A stretch of DNA of 64,000 bases from assembly GCA_045805265.1 (NCBI GenBank), contig JBJMLO010000013.1, forward strand, positions 310,001 through 374,000, in the 5' to 3' direction. Positions 8,497 to 15,210 of the stretch are shown piece after piece; position 1 is the stretch's first letter, and every line of letters begins with the position of its first letter. The position numbers were made by a program, and so were the translations under genes. The notes beneath the pieces were generated by a model, which saw only the letters and a list, made by a program, of their open reading frames with translations, made no database searches and was not told the origin of the DNA. The DNA is from JBJMLO01 sp045805265 (GTDB lineage: Bacteria > Actinomycetota > UBA4738 > JACQTL01).

Positions 8497-9953
8497 GCGG
8501 GCCTCGCCTCCACGGCGTCGCGTGCGGGCGCCTCGCGGGCGAGCTCGGCGAACGCGACCAGGAACTCGGCGACGCCCACGATGTGTTGGCGCAGGCCGGC
8601 CACCGACGCGAACTCGTCGGGCCCGTGCGCACCACCGGAATGGCCGAGCCCCCCGGACGCCCACGGGAGACCGAGGATGCGGTCGAACACGTAGAAGGGC
8701 GCGCACCAGGGCGCCAGCGGGTAGGGCACGGTGCGGACGCTGAGCCCCCCGTACGACCGCCGGAAGGCCGCGGCGACGGCCGAAGCCGGCGGTGCCTTCG
8801 CCCACGGGTACTCGTCGGTCACGCGCACGTCCACGTGCGCCAGCCCTCGGGACGCCAGGTGCCGCCGTATCGCCCCGACCACGTCGCCGGCGTCGAGCCC
8901 GGGAACCAGGCGGACGTCCATGTTGGCCCTGGCGGAGCTCGGGATGATCGTCTTGCTGGCCGGTCCCGTGTACCCGGACTCGATGCCCGAGACGTTGACG
9001 GTCGGCCGGAACAGCAGCGCCTCCAGGAGCTCATCGGGGCCGCCGGGGAGCTTGAACCGCGCGGCCCCGGACTCCCGGAGCCGTTCCGCCCCGTCGAACG
9101 TCGCCGCCAGCTCCCGCAGGAGCTCCCGGTCCTCGGCCGACGGCCCCGGGAGGCCTTCGGCGAGCTCCGGCACCCGCAGCTCCTCGTCCGGACCGACCAG
9201 CGCCGCCAGCGCGTGCACGAGCGCCCACGCGGGCGACGCGATCCACGCGGCCTCGCTCGAGTGCAACGGACGGGCCGGCCCGCCCCACGCGCCCGAGGCG
9301 CAGGACACCTCGAGGCCCAGCAGCCCCTTGCACCCCAGGATCAGGTCGGCCTCGTCGCCCGATGCGTTCCCGCACAGGTCGAAGTCGACGCCGGCGTCGG
9401 CCTCGAGGTCGGCACGCCGGTTCCGGACCACCTCGGGCAGGTGAGGGCTTCCCAGCTCCTCCTCCCCCTCGATCACGAAGCGGAGCCCGACCGGCACGCC
9501 GCCGGTACGCCGGAGCGCGTCGAGCGCGCAGAAGAACGCGGACAGCGAGCCTTTCGAGTTCGCGATGCCCCGCCCGACCACCGCTGGCCCGATGCCGTCG
9601 AGGTCGTGGATCGCCATGGCGAACGGGGGCGAGGACCAGTCGGGCTCCTCGGCCGGCTGGACGTCGTACATGCCGTACCGGAGCAGCGTCGGCGCGCCCG
9701 GCGGCCCAGGGATGTGGCCGAGGATCACCGGGTGACCGGGCGTCTCGACGAGCTCCCCGGACCCGCCCGCCCCCTCGATGAGTGCGATCGTCGCCTCAGC
9801 CGTTTCGCGGATCCCCTCGCCGGTGGCGCTGACCGACGGCGTGCGGCAGTACGCGCGGATGTCCTCGAGGTAGCCGTCGAACCGGTCCGCCGCGACCTCG
9901 GCCACGGCAGGCCGGGCGAGCCCCTCCTCGTCTCCACTCCGAGAACCCCTCAC
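8493..9953 (-). CDS. M20-fold dipeptidase-like protein lacking most metal ligands
   Basis: A 486-residue protein that aligns along its whole length with carnosinase-type M20 dipeptidases (lid-domain His231 in PLHSS, GPASKTIIP region, C-terminal GAHGPDE). Compared with human CNDP2 numbering from memory (H99, D132, E166/E167, D195, H445) the equivalent residues here are Met95 (YGMYDVQP), Asn132 (GIANSKG), Glu165/Glu166, Gly195 and His443. Three of five metal ligands are therefore replaced while catalytic-Asp and Glu positions remain. It is probably not a normal two-zinc peptidase. GTG 9953 is preferred (a CATACT box lies upstream); ATG 9995 is in frame. It is the first gene of the operon. Confidence 0.82.
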   Translation of the reverse strand: MRGSRSGDEEGLARPAVAEVAADRFDGYLEDIRAYCRTPSVSATGEGIRETAEATIALIEGAGGSGELVETPGHPVILGHIPGPPGAPTLLRYGMYDVQPAEEPDWSSPPFAMAIHDLDGIGPAVVGRGIANSKGSLSAFFCALDALRRTGGVPVGLRFVIEGEEELGSPHLPEVVRNRRADLEADAGVDFDLCGNASGDEADLILGCKGLLGLEVSCASGAWGGPARPLHSSEAAWIASPAWALVHALAALVGPDEELRVPELAEGLPGPSAEDRELLRELAATFDGAERLRESGAARFKLPGGPDELLEALLFRPTVNVSGIESGYTGPASKTIIPSSARANMDVRLVPGLDAGDVVGAIRRHLASRGLAHVDVRVTDEYPWAKAPPASAVAAAFRRSYGGLSVRTVPYPLAPWCAPFYVFDRILGLPWASGGLGHSGGAHGPDEFASVAGLRQHIVGVAEFLVAFAELAREAPARDAVEARPA

Positions 9954-10328
9954 CGGTCCGGCCGAGTATGGCCCACCGCGCCCGATGCGGAGCATGGCCG
10001 ACTGGGCGCATCCCGGGCCGGGGCGCTTGGCCGAAGCGGCACTCGGGAAGCCGGAAGTTGCAGTTGCCTCGTTTCGCGGGCTGAGGCGTACCGATGGAAC
10101 CGAGCGATACCGGTCGAGGGCAACCGCAATATCGAGAACGGCGACTTCCAGCTCGGAGTCAGGACACTTGGGTCCCTTGTCGTTTGCGTCGCCGTTTGCG
10201 ATGGTTCACCCGGAACCACTAGATGTCACCAACTTCCCCGACCGGAGGGGGGCCGGCCTCATGTCGTCGACCCATCTACCTCGTCTCATGGCGATGTCGC
10301 TGATGCCGTCGTCTCGAGGAACGTTGTC
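9954..10328. other. Non-coding region between divergent operon heads
   Basis: About 375 bases between the M20-like gene (minus) and the response regulator gene (plus), so it must hold both promoters. Open frames crossing it have no ribosome site, no recognisable protein sequence and different codon use, and I do not call them. A GAGGAAC ribosome site lies just before GTG 10329. The stretch from about 10,110 to 10,240 is less G+C-rich than its surroundings and is the likeliest promoter region. No terminator or clear repeat was seen. Confidence 0.5.
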
Positions 10329-11054
10329 GTGACCACCGGGCGGGAGGGGGGCCTCCGCGTTTCCGCGTCAGCGGGGGCTGCCCAAATTGCGCCCATTCGG
10401 GTCCTTCTCGTCGACGATCAACGCATGTTCGTGGACGCGCTCCGAATGGTGCTCGAGGGCGAGCCCGACATCACCTTCCTGGAACCGGCCTCCACCGGAG
10501 AGGCGGCCATCGAAGCGTGCGCCGGGAGGAGTCCGGACGTGGTGCTGATGGACCTGCGGCTTCCGGGCATGGATGGGCTGGAGGCGACCCGTGAGATCGT
10601 GAGATCACATCCGAACATCTCGGTCGTCGTCCTGAGCGCCTTGATCGATCAGCGGTCGAAGGCCCAGGCCATCGAGGCGGGAGCCCGGGGCTTCCTCTCC
10701 AAGATGAGCGCAGCCGACGAGGTGGCGAGCGTGATACGTCGTGTGACGGCCGGGGAGATGATCCTCCCGGTGGCGGCACTCTCCACGCTCGTGTCGCGCA
10801 TCGAGGAGCGGAGGAGGGTGCGTTCGCAGGTCGGGGAGCTGCTTGCGAGGCTCACGCGCCGAGAGAGGGATGTGCTCCAGATGATGACCTGGGGTTGCAC
10901 GACCGCCGACATCGCAGAGCGGCTCAAGATCGCGAAGGTCACGGTGCAGAGTCACGTGAACCGCATCCTCACGAAGCTGGGCGTCCGCACACGGCTTCAG
11001 GCGGTCATGCTCATCGGACGGGAGGGAGGCGCCGAGCGCGCCTCCGCCGTCTGA
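10329..11054 (+). CDS. NarL/LuxR-family response regulator (orphan)
   Basis: A 241-residue two-domain regulator. The receiver domain begins near residue 23 (IRVLLVDDQ), with phospho-acceptor Asp75 in VVLMDLRLPGMDG and the conserved Lys in FLSKMS. The C-terminal LuxR-type HTH (LTRRERDVLQMMTWG, then TVQSHVNRILTKLGV) is complete. An unusual extra 20 or so residues precede the receiver domain from the GTG start, which is chosen because GAGGAAC lies 8 nt upstream. No histidine kinase is adjacent, so its partner is elsewhere. It sits upstream of a large secreted-protein gene but 281 nt away, so a regulatory link is only a guess. Confidence 0.9.
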   Translation: MTTGREGGLRVSASAGAAQIAPIRVLLVDDQRMFVDALRMVLEGEPDITFLEPASTGEAAIEACAGRSPDVVLMDLRLPGMDGLEATREIVRSHPNISVVVLSALIDQRSKAQAIEAGARGFLSKMSAADEVASVIRRVTAGEMILPVAALSTLVSRIEERRRVRSQVGELLARLTRRERDVLQMMTWGCTTADIAERLKIAKVTVQSHVNRILTKLGVRTRLQAVMLIGREGGAERASAV

Positions 11055-11335
11055 CCCCCATTCGCTGCTCCCGTACCGTCCTTTCGCACTAGTCAATTCG
11101 GACTACGTCTTCTCCATGAGTTGGAGGTTGACCGCCATGCGGCCATCCCCCGAAAGTTGGGGCAACATCGGGCGCATGCCTCGAAAATGAGGGGGGAACG
11201 CCGCCCGCAAGCGTGAAAGGGGGGGATTCTCGTACGGGCCATCCGACCCAGGGCTCGGAGGACCGAACCACACCGCACCGCACGGGGGATGCCGTTGCGG
11301 TGCCTCTCGTCTGACTCCTCGAAGGAGGTTTGCTG
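11055..11335 (+). other. Long leader/intergenic region before the secreted-protein gene
   Basis: This 281-base stretch separates the response regulator from the secreted-protein gene and ends in a near-perfect GAAGGAGG ribosome site at 11,321-11,328. It contains a small hairpin (four C at 11,147-11,150 against four G at 11,159-11,162) and several G-runs, but no ORF that I can support and no riboswitch that I recognise. The less G+C-rich stretch around 11,085-11,120 is the likeliest promoter. Confidence 0.4.
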
Positions 11336-13162
11336 ATGATCCGGATTCTCGGCCCGGCAGGGCGCGGCAGGCGCCGCACCCTGTTTGGAGCCTTCCTGGC
11401 AATCTCACTGCTGGCGGTATTCGTCGCACCGAACGCGTTCGCCGTCCACGACTACGGGGTGTTCCAGCTGGATGGGAACGCCCTGACGAGCCTGAACTCG
11501 ACTCCGCCGGCGAATGACGACTGGGACAGGGTCTGTCACCAGGCCAGCCCCTCCGACTGTCCGGCCGGGACGAACACGACCGGGGCCACGGCGGTGTCGT
11601 GGAACAAGGAGCTCGACCGGAGCGCCAGCATCTTCACCGGCGGCGGCTCCAAGGACCCGATCAACATCGACCAGTGGGCGTGGAAGGACGGCGCCGGGGG
11701 GCTGCCGGACAAGGACAACCTCCAGCACGCCTTTGCCGCGCGGTACGACGTCACCGGCACCGGCGGCACCACGGACTGTCCGACAGGGACGACCTGCGAC
11801 ACCATCTACCTCGGCTCGGACCGCCTCGACAACAGCGGTGACGCGCAGCAGGGGTTCTGGTTCCTCCAGAACGCGTGCAAGCTCGGCACCGTGAAGTCCG
11901 GCGGCGGCACGAACTTCGAGTGCACCGACCCGACGCCCGGAACGAATCCCTCGGACGACTTCCACCGTGTGGGCGACCTCCTGGTCATCAGCGACTTCAG
12001 CAACGGAGGCGCCACCGCGACGATCAACATCTACAAGTGGAACGGGTCGGGCCTGACGTTCCTCGCGGGCGGGGACAACGTGAAGTGCGATCCCACGCTC
12101 GTGGGCGACGACTTCTGCGGGATCGTCAACCCCACGAACGGGACGACCGCTCCGTGGACGTTCCTGGACAAGAGCGGGAACAGCACCTACCTGAACGGGG
12201 AGTTCTTCGAGGCGGGCGTCAACCTGAGCTCGCCGCAGATCAACCTCGGCGGCGAGTGCTTCGCCTCCCTGGTGTCCGAGACCCGCTCGTCGACCTCCAC
12301 CACAGCGACGCTGAAGGACTTCGTCCTCGGTCAGTTCGCCCAGTGCACCGCGACCTTGGAGACGACGCCGAGCGCCACCTCGGTCTCACCCAGCACCCCC
12401 GTGCACGACACGGCCACCGTCATCGGCAACCAGGCCACCAAGACGCCGAGCGGGACCGTGACGTTCTTCCTGTGCTCATACGCCGTGGGCAGCACCGCCT
12501 CGTGCGACGGGACCACCGGCAACGTGGGCGTCAACATCGGGACGGGCACGCTGAGCGGCTCGGGCACGACGGCCACGGCGGATTCGCCGAACGTGAACTG
12601 CACCGCACCCGGACCGGCCGTCCCGGGCTGCTCGACCACGGCGGGCACGAGCCCGCTTGCCCCTGGGCACTACTGCTTCCGCGCCGAGTGGCCGGGAGAC
12701 GTGAACTACCAGGGCGCGTTGGCGTTCGACGGCTCGGGCGAGTGCTTCGAGGTGAGTGTCATCCCGACGCAGATCTCGACCGTGCAGTTCTACTACCCGA
12801 ACGACACGGCGACGATCCAGACGTCGGACAGCTCCGACCTGCCGGCGGGGTCCGTGACGTTCAAGCTCTACAACTCCTCGACGAACTGCAACGCCAACGG
12901 GGCGACCGGCCTGCTGTACGGCCCGGACAGCCAGTCCATCGGGGGCGTCTCGGGTCAGTCTTCGGGCACCAAGTCGACGTCGAACACGACGGTGAGGATC
13001 CCGAACGACACGACGACGCTCTACTGGAGGGTCGAGTACAGCACCAGCAACCCGGCCTACGCCGGCGTGAAGAGCCAATGCGTCGAGAACACGACGTACT
13101 CCGTCGGTTCCGCTGACACCGACACGGCGACGATCACGAACGACAAGACCCCTCACAGCTAG
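11336..13162 (+). CDS. Large Cys-rich secreted protein with Ig-like region
   Basis: A 608-residue exported protein of unknown function. It starts with a Sec signal peptide (arginine-rich n-region, long hydrophobic core, A-F-A cleavage near residue 35). The mature part is rich in Thr, Ser, Asn and Gly, with about 20 cysteines often in pairs, suggesting disulfides outside the cell. Residues from about 340 onward look like bacterial Ig-like repeats (SVSPSTPVHDTATV, then SGTVTFFLC; later AGSVTFKLY). No LPXTG motif or C-terminal membrane segment is seen, so it is probably released or loosely cell-bound. ATG 11336 has an ideal GAAGGAGG seven nt upstream, suggesting high expression. A strong terminator follows. 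Confidence 0.85.
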   Translation: MIRILGPAGRGRRRTLFGAFLAISLLAVFVAPNAFAVHDYGVFQLDGNALTSLNSTPPANDDWDRVCHQASPSDCPAGTNTTGATAVSWNKELDRSASIFTGGGSKDPINIDQWAWKDGAGGLPDKDNLQHAFAARYDVTGTGGTTDCPTGTTCDTIYLGSDRLDNSGDAQQGFWFLQNACKLGTVKSGGGTNFECTDPTPGTNPSDDFHRVGDLLVISDFSNGGATATINIYKWNGSGLTFLAGGDNVKCDPTLVGDDFCGIVNPTNGTTAPWTFLDKSGNSTYLNGEFFEAGVNLSSPQINLGGECFASLVSETRSSTSTTATLKDFVLGQFAQCTATLETTPSATSVSPSTPVHDTATVIGNQATKTPSGTVTFFLCSYAVGSTASCDGTTGNVGVNIGTGTLSGSGTTATADSPNVNCTAPGPAVPGCSTTAGTSPLAPGHYCFRAEWPGDVNYQGALAFDGSGECFEVSVIPTQISTVQFYYPNDTATIQTSDSSDLPAGSVTFKLYNSSTNCNANGATGLLYGPDSQSIGGVSGQSSGTKSTSNTTVRIPNDTTTLYWRVEYSTSNPAYAGVKSQCVENTTYSVGSADTDTATITNDKTPHS

Positions 13163-13191
13163 CAGAGGAGGAAGCGCTCCAGCGAAGGAGC

Positions 13192-13225
13192 GAGAGGCCC
13201 CGGCTACAGCGAGCCGGGGCCTCTC
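13192..13225 (+). terminator. Rho-independent-type terminator of the secreted-protein gene
   Basis: A perfect 14-bp stem (13,192-13,205 with 13,212-13,225) around a six-base loop begins 29 nt after the stop codon. It is followed by a pyrimidine-rich CTCTTC tract rather than a true T-run, common in high-GC genomes. Confidence 0.85.
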
Positions 13226-13247
13226 CTCTTCGGCACGGGTCCGGACG

Positions 13248-13278
13248 CACCGAGGGCGTTTCTACGCCGCCCTCGGTG
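13248..13278 (-). terminator. Terminator for the small secreted protein gene
   Basis: A perfect 11-bp stem (13,248-13,258 with 13,268-13,278) with a nine-base loop lies about 40 nt beyond the stop of the minus-strand gene ending at 13,319. Together with the stem at 13,192-13,225 it separates two convergent genes. Confidence 0.75.
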
Positions 13279-13318
13279 GCGCACGAACCTCCTTGCGCAA
13301 CATCAGACGTGTCGTCGT

Positions 13319-13747
13319 TTACGCGTCGACATGGAAAGGCAGGGTCGACAGGTCGACTTCCTCGCCCTTCGAGTTGACGTAGTAGAGCGTTGCTGTGCAC
13401 TCGGCGGCCCCGCCCGTCCATACGTACGACTGGAGGACGAAGTTCTCCGAGGGAGACGGCTCGTTGTAGAAGAAGCCGAAGTGCCGATACACCAGGTCCG
13501 CGCCCTGGTAGCAGTCGGCCCGGACGGACGGCATGCTGGTGACGCTCGTCGAGATGTCGAACGTCACCGTGTCGCCCCAGTTCGGGACGGTGTCCGAGCT
13601 CGAGCCGGGCACCGCAGCAAGGCTGAAGTTGGAGGTGCTGCTCGCGTGATGCACTGGGGTCTTGGCGAGCGCGGCCCCCGTCCCGACTGAAGCCAGCAGC
13701 GCAGCGGTCGCCAGCACGGTGGTGATGCGGCGGACGGTACGAATCAT
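13319..13747 (-). CDS. Small secreted protein, paralogue A (unknown function)
   Basis: A 142-residue precursor with a clear Sec signal peptide ending in GAALAK. The mature part of about 110 residues carries a PNWGDTVTF segment, a pair of cysteines (ADCYQ and AECTAT) and an NFVLQSYVWTGGAAEC block. These features recur in the next gene (14,290-14,730), so the two are tandem paralogues of a family I do not recognise. ATG 13747 is chosen because GAGAGGAGGAAG lies just upstream; an open frame continues further upstream but is non-coding in character. Two cysteines in the same relative places suggest one disulfide and a compact beta-rich fold. Function unknown. Confidence 0.85.
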   Translation of the reverse strand: MIRTVRRITTVLATAALLASVGTGAALAKTPVHHASSTSNFSLAAVPGSSSDTVPNWGDTVTFDISTSVTSMPSVRADCYQGADLVYRHFGFFYNEPSPSENFVLQSYVWTGGAAECTATLYYVNSKGEEVDLSTLPFHVDA

Positions 13748-13809
13748 CGTCTTCCTCCTCTCGACGTTGCGCCGCCTGTCGCGGCCAACTGTTGCTCGGA
13801 CTCGGCGAC

Positions 13810-13845
13810 CCTGCTTGGGCCGATGCGTACGGTCGCAATATCGAC
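13810..13845 (-). promoter_or_regulatory. Upstream element shared by the two small secreted protein genes, copy A
   Basis: This 36-base segment about 63 nt upstream of the start matches 27 of 36 bases without gaps in the segment at 14,792-14,827, which sits at a similar distance before the paralogue. The best-conserved parts are CCTGCT-nGGGCCGAT and TATCGAC (plus-strand reading). On the minus strand TACGCAT could serve as the -10 part. Confidence 0.6.
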
Positions 13846-14225
13846 AGAATCGCTCCCCGAGCTTGATCAGGTGAGCCCATCTCGAGACCAACGGTCGAGG
13901 GCGGCGCCTAGACGGGGGCTCCGTCGAGGATTCCGGGGCTAGTCCGATAGGAACAGCACTCGCAGGCTTGCCAGGAATGGGGGCGCGCTCGTGACCCAGG
14001 ACGGACAACCTCAGATGGGGGCGGAGGCGGATCGAGCCTCCACGGCGGGCTTACTCGGTCAAGGTGGCCGACGTGACGCGCCGGACCTGCGACGGACCGT
14101 CGGTCTCGTCGGGCACCTCGATCAGGGGCCCGCGAGCCGACGAGCACGAACCCTGTACGGTGGCCAGGCCGTCTGGGCGAGCCTGCACGCACAGCGAAGC
14201 CCGAGCTGGGCCGGTGGTATGGAAG

Positions 14226-14252
14226 GGGGGGCGGGCTGCCGGCCCGCCCCCC
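14226..14252 (-). terminator. Terminator for small secreted protein paralogue B
   Basis: A perfect 11-bp G+C-only stem (14,226-14,236 with 14,242-14,252) and a five-base loop lie 37 nt beyond the stop of the gene ending at 14,290. There is no T-run. Confidence 0.7.
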
Positions 14253-14289
14253 ACCCCGTTGACAGGGATCCGATCGACGGCACGAGCCG

Positions 14290-14730
14290 CTATGCGGAAA
14301 CCTGGATCCCCAGCGTCTTGAGGGTCGTCGAATGACCCTTCGAGTTCATGTAATACAGGGTGGCCACACAGTCAGCGGCCCCCCCTGTCCACACGTAGGA
14401 CTGGAGGACGAAGTTCTGGGACTGCGGCCAGGGGTAGGTGGGGTAGAAACCCGCCGAGTGCGTATACACGGGGGTCCCGTTCTGGGAGCAGTCCAGCTCC
14501 ACTGACGGGTACTGGGTCGCGGTGGTCGAGACGCTGAACGTAATGGTATCGCCCCAGTTCGGGAGGCGGTCCGAGTTCGCGTCGTTCACCATGCTGAAGC
14601 TGATGCTGCTGCCTCCGCCGCTGGTGTGGCCCCCGCCCGCGCCTTTGGCCAGCGCGGTGCCGGTTGCGAAGGAAGCAAGCATCGCCGCCATCGAGAGAAC
14701 AGTGACGACGCGGCGCCCGGTCCGGCTCAT
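14290..14730 (-). CDS. Small secreted protein, paralogue B (unknown function)
   Basis: A 146-residue precursor, tandem paralogue of the 13,319-13,747 product. It has a Sec signal peptide ending ATGTALAKG, a Gly-rich linker and then the same core: PNWGDTITF, a DCSQ cysteine, a Tyr-rich loop with GFY, and NFVLQSYVWTGGAADC followed by ATLYYMNSKG. Conservation of both cysteines and of the VWTGGAA block against more variable loops suggests selection on a shared fold. GGGAGGAG lies six nt before ATG 14730. The gene has its own terminator and the shared upstream element, so the two paralogues are separate but probably co-regulated transcription units. Function unknown. Confidence 0.85.
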   Translation of the reverse strand: MSRTGRRVVTVLSMAAMLASFATGTALAKGAGGGHTSGGGSSISFSMVNDANSDRLPNWGDTITFSVSTTATQYPSVELDCSQNGTPVYTHSAGFYPTYPWPQSQNFVLQSYVWTGGAADCVATLYYMNSKGHSTTLKTLGIQVSA

Positions 14731-14791
14731 AGTGTTCTCCTCCCATCGGGTGCCGACTCGGCGGCACGATCTCCCTGCGGCCCTTTCCGAT

Positions 14792-14827
14792 CCTGCTGGG
14801 GCCGATCCTTACCCACCCTCTATCGAC
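14792..14827 (-). promoter_or_regulatory. Upstream element shared by the two small secreted protein genes, copy B
   Basis: Counterpart of the element at 13,810-13,845, about 62 nt upstream of ATG 14730. On the minus strand it reads GTCGATA, a variable eight-base spacer, GTAAGGATCGGCCC and AGCAGG. The TAAGGAT part could be a -10 box. The two copies are more alike than the rest of the intergenic sequence. Confidence 0.6.
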
Positions 14828-15210
14828 GACAAACATGTCTCATCTTGATGTCATGACTGGTTTTTGGGCCAAGCACCGAGCATGGCCGATGACAGCGGAC
14901 GCGGCGGGGTGAGGCACGTTAGTCCCTTCGGCCGAACCCGTCATTCGCACAGGTCAACCCCCATCCGAACGGCCTGCGCATGCGGGAGCCTGACCCGCGT
15001 GGAAGCCGAGGCCGTTGGGATACTCCGTATGGCATCCGCCCGGTTCGGGTCGGCATACGGTGATATTGCCGGATCGATCCGGGGGAGACGTTCTCCGGGG
15101 TGGGCCTGCCACGATATCGGCCTGGAGGGAGGCGCTGGCCCCCTACAGGTGCAACCGGGGGACCCGTATCGTCCACGCCATCACCCGCGGGCGTGAGAGG
15201 AGAACACTGC
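14828..15210. other. Intergenic region before the TAP-like lipoprotein gene
   Basis: About 380 bases separating divergently transcribed secreted-protein genes. It must hold the lipoprotein-hydrolase promoter. A ribosome site GAGAGGAG lies just before ATG 15211. Open frames in it are short, lack ribosome sites and resemble nothing that I recognise; no repeats or stable hairpins stood out. Confidence 0.4.

Larger units (their letters stand above)
13748..14289. other. Intergenic region between the small secreted protein genes
   Basis: About 540 bases with no gene I can support. It holds the upstream element of paralogue A at its left end and the terminator of paralogue B near its right end. Short open frames on both strands in the middle (roughly 13,990-14,335) have no convincing ribosome site or recognisable protein sequence and overlap the terminator, so they are not called. 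Confidence 0.5.

Noticed and set aside
4427..9953. Complete creatinine degradation operon
   Set aside because: Creatinase is missing and the C45 and M20-like proteins have no place in that pathway; only a looser methylated or acylated amino compound hypothesis is supported.
9985..10332. 115-codon plus-strand frame before the response regulator
   Set aside because: No ribosome site, no recognisable sequence, lies over the expected divergent promoters and has low-complexity Ser/Arg composition.
14225..14252. G-quadruplex at the run of seven G
   Set aside because: The G-run pairs perfectly with a downstream C-run to form an 11-bp terminator stem, a simpler explanation.
13990..14335. Extra small gene between the two secreted protein paralogues
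   Set aside because: Frames here overlap the terminator and the end of paralogue B, lack ribosome sites and have no signal peptide.
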